Source: a bacterium (GTDB taxonomy: Bacteria > Chloroflexota > Chloroflexia > Chloroflexales > Kallotenuaceae). Taken from it: a DNA stretch of 64,000 nucleotides. A program made the position numbers and the translations under genes. The notes below the pieces were generated by a model. The model was not told the origin of the DNA, did not search any database, and saw only the letters and a list, made by a program, of their open reading frames with translations. The stretch covers positions 22,201 through 86,200 of the forward strand of contig JADDQF010000054.1 of NCBI GenBank assembly GCA_016781505.1, read 5' to 3'. Below, piece after piece: positions 44,553-52,573 of the stretch (position 1 is its first letter; the number at the start of each line of letters is the position of its first letter).

Positions 44553-45305
44553 TTAGTACATTGTCATGCCGCCGTCGACGGCCAGGGTTTGACCGCTGAT
44601 ATACGCGGCCGCGTCGGAGCACAGGAACAACACCGCGCCGGCTACATCGTCGGGCTGGCCCAGCCGACCGGCCGGGATCGAGCTCAGGACCGTGGTCTTG
44701 ATCTCGTCGGACAATACATTGGTGATGTCGGTCTCGATGTACCCAGGCGCGACCGCATTGGCCGTTATGCCCCGCGAGGCCATCTCGCGGGCAACCGATT
44801 TGGTGAAGCCGATCAAGCCGGCTTTGGCCGCGGCATAGTTGGCCTGGCCCGCATTGCCGGTAAGGCCGACCACCGAGGTAATGTTGATGATCCGCCCGCC
44901 GCGCGCCTTCATCATCGGCCGCAAAACAGCTTTAGTCAGCAGATACACGCCACGCAGATTGGTCGATATGACCGCATCCCACTCATCATCTTTCATGCGC
45001 AGCAGAAGATTGTCACGGGTGATGCCGGCATTGTTGACCAAAATATCAACCCGCCCATAGGTATCCAGCGTGGTCTTAAGCAGGCGCTCAACATCCGCTG
45101 CCTGCGCGACATCGCCCTGCACGGCGAGGGCTGTACCGCCCGCGCCTTGGATAGCCGTCACCACCTCGTCGGCCGCCTGCTGTTGCCCGCGATAGTTGAC
45201 CACCACCTGGGCGCCGTTGCGGCCGAGAGCCAGCGCGATGGCGCGGCCGATGCCACGGGAAGCCCCCGTCACCAGTGCAACTTTGTTCGACAAATCAATC
45301 TGCAT
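44553..45305 (-). CDS. fabG: 3-oxoacyl-[ACP] reductase (SDR family), catalytic residues intact
   Basis: A 250-residue NADPH-dependent short-chain reductase of fatty-acid elongation. It has VTGASRGIG near residue 13, NNAG, the Ser in INITSVVG near 138 and [12 protein letters not shown] (Tyr and Lys), then [10 protein letters not shown]. All catalytic residues are present, so this is probably the main FabG. ATG at 45305 has AAGGAG at somewhat long spacing (about 13 nt). It is the third SDR gene of the block in the direction of transcription. Confidence 0.95.
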   Translation of the reverse strand: MQIDLSNKVALVTGASRGIGRAIALALGRNGAQVVVNYRGQQQAADEVVTAIQGAGGTALAVQGDVAQAADVERLLKTTLDTYGRVDILVNNAGITRDNLLLRMKDDEWDAVISTNLRGVYLLTKAVLRPMMKARGGRIINITSVVGLTGNAGQANYAAAKAGLIGFTKSVAREMASRGITANAVAPGYIETDITNVLSDEIKTTVLSSIPAGRLGQPDDVAGAVLFLCSDAAAYISGQTLAVDGGMTMY

Positions 45306-45360
45306 AAAAAAACAGCTGCTCCTTTGGTTGGAAGGATTCGACGCTCACGGTTTTTGCGGC

Positions 45361-45864
45361 CTATGGCTCGTCATTTTGCGTAGGCGGGCCGCTGGGACCG
45401 GGCGTTTCCCGGCCGTAGCTGCGGGCAACATTGGCCGGACCGAGCGCCTTTTTGATCGCGTCGCGACCTTGCTTGAGCTCAAAGACGATTTTGCGCCGTC
45501 TGGCCCAGCTTTGCATCGTTTTGGGCAAGCGTGCGGTCCAATGCTTGGATTTCGCGCCATGTGGATCAAGCTTGCGCTGCACCGGCAGCTGCTTCTTCTT
45601 CCCTGCGGTCTCAACCACCTCCAAATTGGGCTGGTCGAGCACTTTGATCGCTTCGTCGAGCTCCTGCAACGACGCGAACGTAAAGGGAAAGCGATCCACA
45701 GTGATCACAAAGGTCGGGTACCCTTTACCCGGCAGCGGCAGCGGACGCGGCGGCTGGTACACGATGGGCGCGCCCTCTTCGCCACCACCCGAGCTGCGAT
45801 GCACCCACGGCGTCATCGGCGACATCACAAAATCCCGATTGTATTGAATTTTCCACTCTGCCAT
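45361..45864 (-). CDS. Protein of unknown function within the fab operon
   Basis: A 167-residue soluble, basic, Pro-rich protein opening MAEWKIQYNRDFVMSPM. It has a Gly/Pro-rich stretch (about 25-48), a short alpha/beta core (YPTFVITVDRFPFTFASLQELDEAIKVL), a basic middle (GKKKQLPVQRKLDPHGAKSK, ARRRKIVFELKQGRDAIKKAL) and a disordered tail. I recognise no family. It sits between the two downstream SDR genes in the same direction and is likely co-transcribed. An RNA/DNA contact or regulatory role is possible but unsupported. Confidence 0.6.
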   Translation of the reverse strand: MAEWKIQYNRDFVMSPMTPWVHRSSGGGEEGAPIVYQPPRPLPLPGKGYPTFVITVDRFPFTFASLQELDEAIKVLDQPNLEVVETAGKKKQLPVQRKLDPHGAKSKHWTARLPKTMQSWARRRKIVFELKQGRDAIKKALGPANVARSYGRETPGPSGPPTQNDEP

Positions 45865-45946
45865 ACTTAAAGCATCCCTGGCAATGCGCCACGCTTATCA
45901 CTGGCTCGTACATATACCTGGCTCATTGGGTCCTGTTTTCCATCCA

Positions 45947-46693
45947 TCAGGTCATCGTCCAGCCGCCATCGACCGCCAACGTTTGGCCGGTGATAAAGGA
46001 TGCCCCGGGCGACGCCAAAAACGTGATCGCGTAGGCCACCTCTTCGGGCATGCCCACCCGCCGCTGAGCCGCAATCTGCAGCCCCATGTGGTGCAGCTCC
46101 GGCGGCTGCTGCGCGAGCTGATCGGTCTGCACCAGCCCGGGCGCGACGGCATTCACGGTGATGTTCCACGGCGCAACTTCCCGCGCCAACGAGCGCGTCA
46201 ACCCCAAGATACCACCAGCCGCCGCGGCGTAATTAGCCTGGGCGATGCTGCCAGCCTTGCCTTGCAGGCCGCCCACGTTGACGATCCGGCCATAGCGAGC
46301 TTTCAGCATCGGCTTGAGCGCCGCCTTGCACGCGTAGTACACACTGGTCAGGTCGGCCTCGAGCACCGCGCGCCAGGCGCCGAGCTCCATCTCATGCACG
46401 GGAGCGTTGGCCAGCATCGCCGCATTGTTGATCAACACGTCCAGCTTATCCCAGCGTGTGATCGCTTCGGCAATCAGTTCTGCCACCTGCTGCTTGTCGC
46501 GCACATCGGTCTGCCGCGCGCAGACCTGCCCCGGCAACCCCCGGCACGTCGCGACCAACGCCTCCGCCGCATCCACCCGCTCCCGGTAGCAAAAGAGCAC
46601 ACGCGCACCCCGCTCAGCCAGCATGCGCACCGTCGCAGCGCCAATGCCACGCGAACCGCCGGTGACAATCACGACTTGATCAGCAAAGTTCAT
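45947..46693 (-). CDS. FabG-like SDR lacking catalytic Ser and Lys (probable pseudoenzyme)
   Basis: A 248-residue SDR with an intact cofactor motif VTGGSRGIG (residues 10-18), NNAAM and [11 protein letters not shown]. In the active-site stretch, IVNVGGLQG has Gly142 where FabG has Ser, and NYAAAAGG has Tyr155 but Ala159 where the YxxxK Lys should be. The reading is clean in the nucleotides, with no frameshift. It would bind NADP(H) but is unlikely to reduce ketones in the normal way. It may pair with a neighbouring FabG as a structural or regulatory subunit. Confidence 0.88.
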   Translation of the reverse strand: MNFADQVVIVTGGSRGIGAATVRMLAERGARVLFCYRERVDAAEALVATCRGLPGQVCARQTDVRDKQQVAELIAEAITRWDKLDVLINNAAMLANAPVHEMELGAWRAVLEADLTSVYYACKAALKPMLKARYGRIVNVGGLQGKAGSIAQANYAAAAGGILGLTRSLAREVAPWNITVNAVAPGLVQTDQLAQQPPELHHMGLQIAAQRRVGMPEEVAYAITFLASPGASFITGQTLAVDGGWTMT

Positions 46694-46696
46694 GTT

Positions 46697-46780
46697 ATCC
46701 AGGCTTCAGGTTACAGGTGTCAGGCTTCAGTTGAACCAGCTAGTACTCGATGCTGAAACCTACTGCTTGATGCCTGTCGC
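46697..46780. repeat. Low-complexity intergenic repeat (CAGGCTTCAGGTT type)
   Basis: Related in inverted orientation to the 44462-44548 patch: CAGGCTTCAGGTT, CAGGTGTCAGGCTTCAG, then GATGCTGAAACCT and TTGATGCCTG. It fills the gap between two SDR genes. Not CRISPR: units are short, irregular and without spacers. Confidence 0.6.
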
Positions 46781-46784
46781 CTCG

Positions 46785-47546
46785 TTATGGCATCACCCAG
46801 CCGCCGTCAACTACGAGCGTATGCCCATTAATATACGATGCTTCGGGTAACGCCAAAAAGCGGACCGCAGAAGCAACTTCTTCCGGACTGCCAAACCGCC
46901 CGACAGGAATGGCTTGGAGCGCCCACGCCAAATGCCGCCTCGGCACAACCCCGATCATGTCGGTCTCGATATAGCCCGGCGCCACGGCATTGACCGTGAT
47001 CCCACTCGGCGCGAGCTCACGCGCCAAATCCTTGGTCAGAGCGATCAACCCCGCCTTGGCGGCCGCGTAGTTGACTTGCCCGACATTGCCGGCTACGCCT
47101 GCGAGCGAAGCCACATTCACGATACGTCCATAGCCCTGCTGCTGCATGGCGGGCAGTACGGCTTGAACACACACAAACGCCGACGTCAGATCGATCTCCA
47201 GCACACTGTGCCATTGGTCATCCCGCATGCGGGCAAAGGGTGCGTCACGGGTCACACCGGCATTGTTGATCAAAATATCAACACGCTGCCAGCGCTGCAG
47301 CGTTGCCGCGATCATCGTCCCGACATCGGCGGGCACACACACGTCCGCCCCATACGGCATCGCCCTGCCACCACGCCCATTGATCAGCCCGCTCACTTCG
47401 GCGGCGCCGGTCTTGTTGTGCTGGTAGTTCACCACCACGCGGGCGCCGGCCTCGCTTAACGCCAGCGCAATCGCCCGGCCAATCCCACGCGAACCACCCG
47501 TCACAACGGCCACTTGACCGTCAAGCGGCAGACCGAGCAGTGTCAT
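46785..47546 (-). CDS. fabG: 3-oxoacyl-[ACP] reductase (SDR family), second intact copy
   Basis: A 253-residue SDR with VTGGSRGIG near residue 15, [17 protein letters not shown] (Ser) and [12 protein letters not shown] (Tyr, Lys), then [12 protein letters not shown]. All catalytic residues are present. ATG at 47546 overlaps the fabD stop by 4 bp (ATGA), tying it tightly to fabD. Of the three SDRs this is the one immediately coupled to fabD, the usual fabD-fabG order, so it may be the primary elongation reductase. Confidence 0.94.
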   Translation of the reverse strand: MTLLGLPLDGQVAVVTGGSRGIGRAIALALSEAGARVVVNYQHNKTGAAEVSGLINGRGGRAMPYGADVCVPADVGTMIAATLQRWQRVDILINNAGVTRDAPFARMRDDQWHSVLEIDLTSAFVCVQAVLPAMQQQGYGRIVNVASLAGVAGNVGQVNYAAAKAGLIALTKDLARELAPSGITVNAVAPGYIETDMIGVVPRRHLAWALQAIPVGRFGSPEEVASAVRFLALPEASYINGHTLVVDGGWVMP

Positions 47547-48484
47547 GCCGGCTTTGCCCGCGCGATCCAGTGGTCGACCGACGCGCCGTCGTTGACGTTG
47601 AACAGCTCAACACCAGGCGCAATTCGCTTAACCAACCCGGTCAGCACCGTACCTGGGCCAATCTCGACGATCTCCTTAACTCCGTCGGCCACCATCCGCT
47701 CAACCGACCCAATCCACCGCACCGGCGCCGTGACCTGCGCCACCAGCTCGGCCCGAATGGCGGCTGGTTCCAACAGCGGCAGCGCCGTTACATTCGAGAT
47801 CACCGGCAGGCGCGGCGGTTCGATGCGCTCAATCTGGTTGACGGCCTCCGTCAAACCGCTGGCTGCCTCGGCCATCAGCGGCGAGTGGAATGCGGCCGAA
47901 ACATTGAGCGCGAGCGCCCGCTTGGCACCCCGCTCCTTCGCCAGCGCCATCGCCCGCTCCACACCAGCCCGCGCACCGCTGATAACCAGCTGGCCGGGCG
48001 AATTTTCGTTGGCCACGACCACCACGCCTGCTGCGCTGGCCTCGTCGCAGATCGCCTGGAGTGCTGCCAGCTCCACGCCCATAATCGCCGCCATGGTGCC
48101 GTTGGCTGCCGCGGACATCAGCTCACCCCGACGCCGCACCAAGCGCAGGGCATCCGCAAGCCTAAGCGCACCCGCTGCAACCAGCGCGCTATACTCACCC
48201 AGGGAATGACCGGCCATGTAGGCCGGCAAGGGCAAATCTCCGCCGGCCTGCTCCTGCGCGGCCCGCAGCAGGGCAATGCTGGTCGTCAACAAGGCCGGCT
48301 GAGCGTTTTCGGTCGCGGTCAAAGTGTCGGCCGGGCCGTTGAAGCAGAGCTCCCGCAGCCCAAAGCCAAGCACCTCGTCGGCTTCCGTAAACACTGCCCG
48401 CGCGGCTGCCGAACACGCATACACATCGCTGCCCATGCCGACAGTTTGCGATCCTTGGCCTGGAAAGAGCCATGCCGCCGTCAT
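47543..48484 (-). CDS. fabD: Malonyl-CoA:ACP transacylase
   Basis: A 313-residue alpha/beta hydrolase-like transferase that loads malonate on ACP. It has [13 protein letters not shown] near the start, the nucleophile in GHSLGEY (Ser94), the conserved Arg region and the second His in AAFHSPLM near residue 200. ATG at 48484 ([11 protein letters not shown]) follows GAGGAG at 6-nt spacing; the longer frame to 48538 is rejected. fabG follows with an ATGA overlap. Confidence 0.96.
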   Translation of the reverse strand: MTAAWLFPGQGSQTVGMGSDVYACSAAARAVFTEADEVLGFGLRELCFNGPADTLTATENAQPALLTTSIALLRAAQEQAGGDLPLPAYMAGHSLGEYSALVAAGALRLADALRLVRRRGELMSAAANGTMAAIMGVELAALQAICDEASAAGVVVVANENSPGQLVISGARAGVERAMALAKERGAKRALALNVSAAFHSPLMAEAASGLTEAVNQIERIEPPRLPVISNVTALPLLEPAAIRAELVAQVTAPVRWIGSVERMVADGVKEIVEIGPGTVLTGLVKRIAPGVELFNVNDGASVDHWIARAKPA

Positions 48485-48506
48485 ACCCTGCTCCTCATGT
48501 TTTTGG

Positions 48507-49391
48507 TTATGGCTCGGCCACAACGCCGAATGCTTCATTATGGCGAGTTACCCGCTTAAATCCAGCCTCTTTCAGTCTGCGGATAATGCCGGGTACCAGG
48601 CTGCGGTTGGACGCGCTTTCCAGGTCGCCGATGTAGTGAAACAAGCGCCCGTTTGGTTTTAACACGCGATACAGCTGCTTGTAAAACGCTCCGGAGTACA
48701 GCTCGCCGGCCATACTGAACATCGGCGGATCATGGATGATGCGGGCAAACGAGCGATCCGCGAACGTTGGAACTTCCGCGTAGGCATCGCCCACAACCTG
48801 CTTGATCTTGGGATCGGTAAAGAGCGCGCGGGACCATGGATTCAGCCGCGCCACTTCCAAACCGGCCGGGTCGAGCTCGATCGTGACCACTTCGGTCGCC
48901 GTCTTGGCCGCCTCAATCGCGGTGTAGCCCAGACCCGTGGCCGTATCCAACACGCGGCCACGCAGCGGCGCGATTGTTTTGATCTTGCGCAGGGTGTCCT
49001 CGAGGGGATTAACGCCTTTAATGCGGTGCATGGTAATGCCCGAAACCAACATCGTCGGGGCGCTCAGCGTCGGAAAGAGCGTGCGCATCCAATGGGTCTG
49101 CTCCGAGAAAAAGGCAATGTCGTCGATCTCACCATCGCGCAGCGTCCAGCATTTGTTTTCCTCGTCCGCAATCGCTGCGGCATCATCCCAGCACAGCAGC
49201 TCGTCGTTTGGAAAGCGAACCCCTTGCGCCGTAAGCTCGACCGTCACCATGCTCAGCCCCAAGTCGGGGGAGCAGAGCGCTGTCGCAGCGCCAGCCTTGT
49301 GCGCTTGCAGCAGCGGCGCTATCTGCACATGCGACACCACAATCGGCAAAGGGTAGTCCCTGTCGTTTTGGCTGGTCGGGCCATGATCCAT
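48507..49391 (-). CDS. Class I SAM-dependent methyltransferase-like protein
   Basis: A 294-residue protein whose middle forms a Rossmann SAM-binding fold: GRVLDTATGLGYTAIEAA (motif I, near residue 143), VVTIELDP (motif II), and IIHDPPMFSMAG (DPP motif IV). It resembles the spermidine-synthase-like or tRNA/rRNA-type branch; the N-terminal 130 residues have no clear match. It starts directly after fabH (3-bp gap) and is 22 bp from fabD, so it belongs to the fab operon. Substrate not known. Confidence 0.85.
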   Translation of the reverse strand: MDHGPTSQNDRDYPLPIVVSHVQIAPLLQAHKAGAATALCSPDLGLSMVTVELTAQGVRFPNDELLCWDDAAAIADEENKCWTLRDGEIDDIAFFSEQTHWMRTLFPTLSAPTMLVSGITMHRIKGVNPLEDTLRKIKTIAPLRGRVLDTATGLGYTAIEAAKTATEVVTIELDPAGLEVARLNPWSRALFTDPKIKQVVGDAYAEVPTFADRSFARIIHDPPMFSMAGELYSGAFYKQLYRVLKPNGRLFHYIGDLESASNRSLVPGIIRRLKEAGFKRVTRHNEAFGVVAEP

Positions 49392-49394
49392 GGG

Positions 49395-50381
49395 TTACGC
49401 ACCCCATTTGAGCAGCGCCGAGCCCCAAGTCAGGCCGCCGCCAAACGCCGTCACCACAACCGCGTCGCCTGGTCGCAGCCGGCCTTCCGCGTGCGCCTCA
49501 CACAGGGCGATCGGGATGCTCGCGGACGATGTGTTGCCGTAGCGATCAATATTGACACAGAACTTTTCCATGGGCAGATCGAGGCGCTTAGCCGTGGCCT
49601 CGATGATGCGCAGATTCGCCTGATGGGGAATCACAAGCGCAATATCTTCAGGAAGGAGGCCGGCATCCGCAATCACCTTGGCCGACGAATCGCCCATGGC
49701 TCTGACGGCATATTTGAAGACCTCGCGGCCCTGCATGGTCATGTAATGCAGATTATTGGCAACCGTTTCTGGGGTAGCGGGATGCGCCGCGCCGCCACCA
49801 GGAATTTCAAGCAGCTCGCCGGTTCCGGGGATCGCACCCAGGTCAAGCGCAAGCACGCCGGTAGGCTGAGAGGTGGCTTGCAGCACAACCGCCCCCGCGC
49901 CGTCGCCAAACAGGATACAGGTATTGCGATCTTGGTAGTTCAAAAACCGGCTCAGCGTGTCGACACCCACAACGAGTGCCGTGCGCGAAGCACCGCCCTG
50001 AATGAATTGGGCACCAATCGCCAGGGCATACACAAAGCCAGAGCAGGCGGCGTTCACATCCATTGGGCCGGCGCGGGTGGCTCCGATGGCGGTTTGGACG
50101 ACGCAGGCGGCCGACGGCATGAGCTGGTCGGGCGTGGACGTGGCCACCACCAGCAGATCAACGTCCTGCGACCCTAGGCCGGCACGCTCCAACGCTTGCT
50201 GAGCGGCGAGCGCGCCCATGCTGCCGGTGGTTTCGTGGGGCGCGGCAATCCGGCGTTCCCGGATGCCGGTCCGCGTCACAATCCACTCATCGGAGGTATC
50301 GACCATTTTTTCCAGGTCGGCATTGGTCAGCACACGCTCGGGGACATACATGCCCCAGCCAGTAATGGCAGCGTAGGTCAT
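49395..50381 (-). CDS. fabH: 3-oxoacyl-[ACP] synthase III (KAS III)
   Basis: A 328-residue thiolase-fold enzyme that starts fatty-acid synthesis. It has TSDEWIVTRTGIRERR near residue 29, the nucleophile Cys113 in NAACSGF, PHQANLRIIEATAKRL (His) and YGNTSSASIPIAL (Asn). ATG at 50381 (MTYAAITG) follows AGGAGAACTTG. A TATAAT box at 50453-50448 and the rpmF terminator lie upstream, so this is the probable first gene of the fab operon. Confidence 0.97.
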   Translation of the reverse strand: MTYAAITGWGMYVPERVLTNADLEKMVDTSDEWIVTRTGIRERRIAAPHETTGSMGALAAQQALERAGLGSQDVDLLVVATSTPDQLMPSAACVVQTAIGATRAGPMDVNAACSGFVYALAIGAQFIQGGASRTALVVGVDTLSRFLNYQDRNTCILFGDGAGAVVLQATSQPTGVLALDLGAIPGTGELLEIPGGGAAHPATPETVANNLHYMTMQGREVFKYAVRAMGDSSAKVIADAGLLPEDIALVIPHQANLRIIEATAKRLDLPMEKFCVNIDRYGNTSSASIPIALCEAHAEGRLRPGDAVVVTAFGGGLTWGSALLKWGA

Positions 50382-50447
50382 ACAAGTTCTCCTGGCGTAG
50401 CTGGAAGCCGCAGCGCGCGCCCTGCCTCTTCCTTCTCGGCCCGCCGC

Positions 50448-50453
50448 ATTATA
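50448..50453 (-). promoter_or_regulatory. -10 box of the fabH operon
   Basis: TATAAT on the minus strand, about 67 bp before the fabH ATG and directly after the rpmF terminator hairpin. The -35 would fall inside the hairpin and does not match the consensus. Confidence 0.4.
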
Positions 50454-50464
50454 CACGGAAACAG

Positions 50465-50494
50465 CACGGGCTTCCTCACATGAGGAAGCCCGTG
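50465..50494 (-). terminator. Terminator downstream of rpmF
   Basis: Inverted repeat CACGGGCTTCCTCA (50465-50478) and TGAGGAAGCCCGTG (50481-50494), 22 bp after the rpmF stop. It separates the DUF177-rpmF unit from the fab operon. Confidence 0.75.
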
Positions 50495-50516
50495 TGCTGC
50501 GGAGCAGGCGAATAAC

Positions 50517-50714
50517 CTACTCGTCGTCGTTGTCCGTATTGACTGCAACCACCTGGCGGCCGCGATACTGGCCACACTCGGTGCAGGCGCGATGAGCCTT
50601 GGTCAGCTGCCCACAGTTCGGGCACTTCATCAGCTCAGGAATCGTCAGATATTGATGGCGGCGGCGATTGCCCCGGCGGTGGCGCGACACTTTGCGCTTC
50701 GGTACGGCACCCAT
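50517..50714 (-). CDS. rpmF: 50S ribosomal protein L32
   Basis: A 65-residue basic protein with the L32 opening MGAVPKRKVSRHRRGNRR and a zinc ribbon (CPNCGQ ... CTECGQ, Cys residues near 31, 34, 44 and 47). The acidic C-terminal tail (NTDNDDE) is slightly longer than usual. ATG at 50714 follows AAGGAG. It follows the DUF177 gene by 74 bp, the usual pairing for rRNA-maturation protein and L32. Confidence 0.97.
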   Translation of the reverse strand: MGAVPKRKVSRHRRGNRRRHQYLTIPELMKCPNCGQLTKAHRACTECGQYRGRQVVAVNTDNDDE

Positions 50715-50788
50715 GAAAAATATGCTCCTTGATATGAATAACCGACGTTGATCGCGGCATACGCTTGTGTACCGCTTTCGACAACCAA

Positions 50789-51325
50789 CTATTGTTCAGA
50801 CTGTCCCAGCAGCTTGCTCAGCCCCGCCAAGCGCTCATCCGTTGCTTCAGGCTCGTGCGTGTGCGTCCCATCGTTCAGGTTGGCACCACAGATCGAACAC
50901 AGGCCCTTACAATCTTCCTTGCAGCGGGGCGCAGGCGGCAAATTCAGCAGCAAATACTCGCGCATTGCGACGGCCAGATCCAGCTTATGCGTTTCATCGA
51001 TCAGAAACGCGTCTTCTTCATCGGGCGGCGGCAGCTTCGCGCCAGTGTTTACCACAACGGTTTGATAAAATTCTTCGCTAAAATCGAATGCAACGGGCTG
51101 CGCGTACAGCGTTAGGCACCGGCCGCACTCAAGATCGACATTGCCATGCACATCCGCATCGGCCAGCACGCCCTTAGGCGTACGCGTCAGTCGTACATGG
51201 CCCTTGACCGGATGCATTCGCAGCGTTTCATCGACAACAAGCTGAGGATCGTCCAGCTCGTAGCGCCGCGTCGCGCCAGTTGGCTCTTGCAAAAGCTGCG
51301 AAACGCTAAAGCGAAACTCAGACAT
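50789..51325 (-). CDS. DUF177 (YceD) family protein, ribosome-related
   Basis: A 178-residue protein. It has a beta-rich N-terminal part, the YceD pattern VDLECGRCLTLYAQPV, the acidic PPPDEEDAFLIDETHKLDL, and a C-terminal Cys region (CKEDCKGLCSICGANLN) that may hold a metal. YceD-type proteins are encoded beside rpmF and are linked to 23S rRNA accumulation. ATG at 51325 (MSEFRFSVSQ). A consensus promoter and a UUCG hairpin lie upstream. Confidence 0.92.
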   Translation of the reverse strand: MSEFRFSVSQLLQEPTGATRRYELDDPQLVVDETLRMHPVKGHVRLTRTPKGVLADADVHGNVDLECGRCLTLYAQPVAFDFSEEFYQTVVVNTGAKLPPPDEEDAFLIDETHKLDLAVAMREYLLLNLPPAPRCKEDCKGLCSICGANLNDGTHTHEPEATDERLAGLSKLLGQSEQ

Positions 51326-51351
51326 GGTTAAGTGCCTTCCAAACAACTCGG

Positions 51352-51371
51352 AAGCCGTCCGAAGACGGCTT
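51352..51371 (-). promoter_or_regulatory. UUCG-capped hairpin at the 5' end of the DUF177-rpmF mRNA
   Basis: On the minus strand AAGCCGTC, loop TTCG, GACGGCTT: an 8-bp stem capped by a C(UUCG)G tetraloop. It begins about 5 nt after the predicted +1 and ends about 26 nt before the start codon. Confidence 0.6.
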
Positions 51372-51382
51372 TCAAGCATTGT

Positions 51383-51411
51383 ATTATAGCTAGCTTCACG
51401 CGCTATGTCAA
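51383..51411 (-). promoter_or_regulatory. Consensus sigma70 promoter of DUF177-rpmF
   Basis: On the minus strand TTGACA (51411-51406), exactly 17 bp, TATAAT (51388-51383). This is a perfect match to both hexamers and spacing, the strongest promoter in the window; +1 near 51376. Confidence 0.85.
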
Positions 51412-51494
51412 CGTGCGCGGCCAGCCACCGATCAGCTTGCAGCCTGCGGCCCATAGCACGCTGCGCGCCAGCGATGGAGGCACGGTCATGGACG

Positions 51495-52037
51495 TTATGG
51501 CGCTTCCGAACCCGCTGATGGAGAGGTCTCGTCGGTTCCCAGCGCCGCAATGCCGTTACGCACACTAGCGTGCAGCTTGGCAAGCCGCTCCTCAAGCTCA
51601 ACCAGCACATTGCGGGCATAGTGGTCGGCCTCGCTGCGGATTTTGTCGGCTTCGCGGTCGGCGTCTTCCAGCACCCGGCGCCGCTCGGCCTCGACAAGGT
51701 CGAGCAAGCCGCGTTCTTCAATGATCCGCTGAGCTTGTGCCTGGGCCGCCGCCACGATCCGGTCGTGCTCGTCCAGCACCCGATGCGCCTGCCGCACCTC
51801 GGCGGGCACTGCCGAGCGAAAGCGATCCACCAGACTTAACAGTCGATCCTCGTCGATCATCAGCTTACGGCCAAGCAGACGGCGCCGGCCTTCATTGGCC
51901 AGCGCTTCCAGCTCGTCGATCAGCGCATCGACATCGTCCTCGCCGACCTCGGCGGGCGGCTCAGCCGCAGCTGCTTGCTCCTCATCCGTCAGCAGCGAGG
52001 CGAGCAGCTGCTCGGGCTCGTGGGCGGGCTCGCTCAT
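51495..52037 (-). CDS. DivIVA-like coiled-coil protein
   Basis: A 180-residue acidic protein. The N-terminal 60 residues are Ala/Glu-rich. Residues about 75-165 form a heptad-rich helix (VLDEHDRIVAAAQAQAQRIIEERG, VLEDADREADKIRSEADHYARNVLVELEERLAKLHASV) like the ATPase-E or DivIVA coiled coils. No transmembrane segment. ATG at 52037 follows a strong GGGAGGAGG and overlaps the coaD stop (ATGA). A cell-division or envelope-organising role is possible. Confidence 0.7.
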   Translation of the reverse strand: MSEPAHEPEQLLASLLTDEEQAAAAEPPAEVGEDDVDALIDELEALANEGRRRLLGRKLMIDEDRLLSLVDRFRSAVPAEVRQAHRVLDEHDRIVAAAQAQAQRIIEERGLLDLVEAERRRVLEDADREADKIRSEADHYARNVLVELEERLAKLHASVRNGIAALGTDETSPSAGSEAP

Positions 52038-52525
52038 ACTGCCTCCTCCCGGCCATATTTACAACGTAGTGCATCCGCGACATGGGGCGCGACCATGAAA
52101 TCAACATTTCCCCCCAGGGCGGCAATTTCCTTAACCGCGCTCGACGACAACAAACTATATTCCTGACTCGCCATCAGGCAAACGACGTCTACCTCGGGGT
52201 AGAGCCGATGGTGGAGATGTGCCATTTGGAACTCGTGTTCAAAATCAGTAGCGGCGCGCAGGCCACGGACCAACACTTTGGCGCCGACCCGCCTGGCGTA
52301 TTCAACCGTCAGCCCACTGTAGGTGTCAACGCGCACGTTGGGTAGATGCTCGACCGCTGCGGAAACGAGCTCAGCTCGCTCGGCGGTCGAGAAGAGCAAG
52401 TTTTTTAGGGGCCGATCATAGACTGCCAAAATCACAGTCTCAAAGATTGCCGCCGCGCGCGCGGCAACATCCATGTGGCCCAAGGTGATTGGATCAAAGC
52501 TAGCGGGATACACAGCTAGTGGCAT
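52034..52525 (-). CDS. coaD: Phosphopantetheine adenylyltransferase
   Basis: A 163-residue nucleotidyltransferase for the fourth CoA step. It has YPASFDPITLGHMDVAARA (the T-x-GH site at residues 14-17), the VLVRGLRAATDFEHEFQMA segment and EYSLLSSSAVKEIAALGG. ATG at 52525 (MPLAVYPASFDP) fits family starts. With coaX and coaBC elsewhere in the window, three CoA genes are close but in separate units. It overlaps the coiled-coil gene (ATGA) and follows rsmD by 48 bp. Confidence 0.97.
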   Translation of the reverse strand: MPLAVYPASFDPITLGHMDVAARAAAIFETVILAVYDRPLKNLLFSTAERAELVSAAVEHLPNVRVDTYSGLTVEYARRVGAKVLVRGLRAATDFEHEFQMAHLHHRLYPEVDVVCLMASQEYSLLSSSAVKEIAALGGNVDFMVAPHVADALRCKYGREEAV

Positions 52526-52573
52526 GATGCACAATGCGCGATAAACAATGCGCGAGCAGCACAATCCAGCCCT

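Noticed and set aside
44462-46780. CRISPR array
   Set aside because: The repeated units are 7-13 bp, contiguous or irregular, and no unique spacers exist; no cas gene is in the window.
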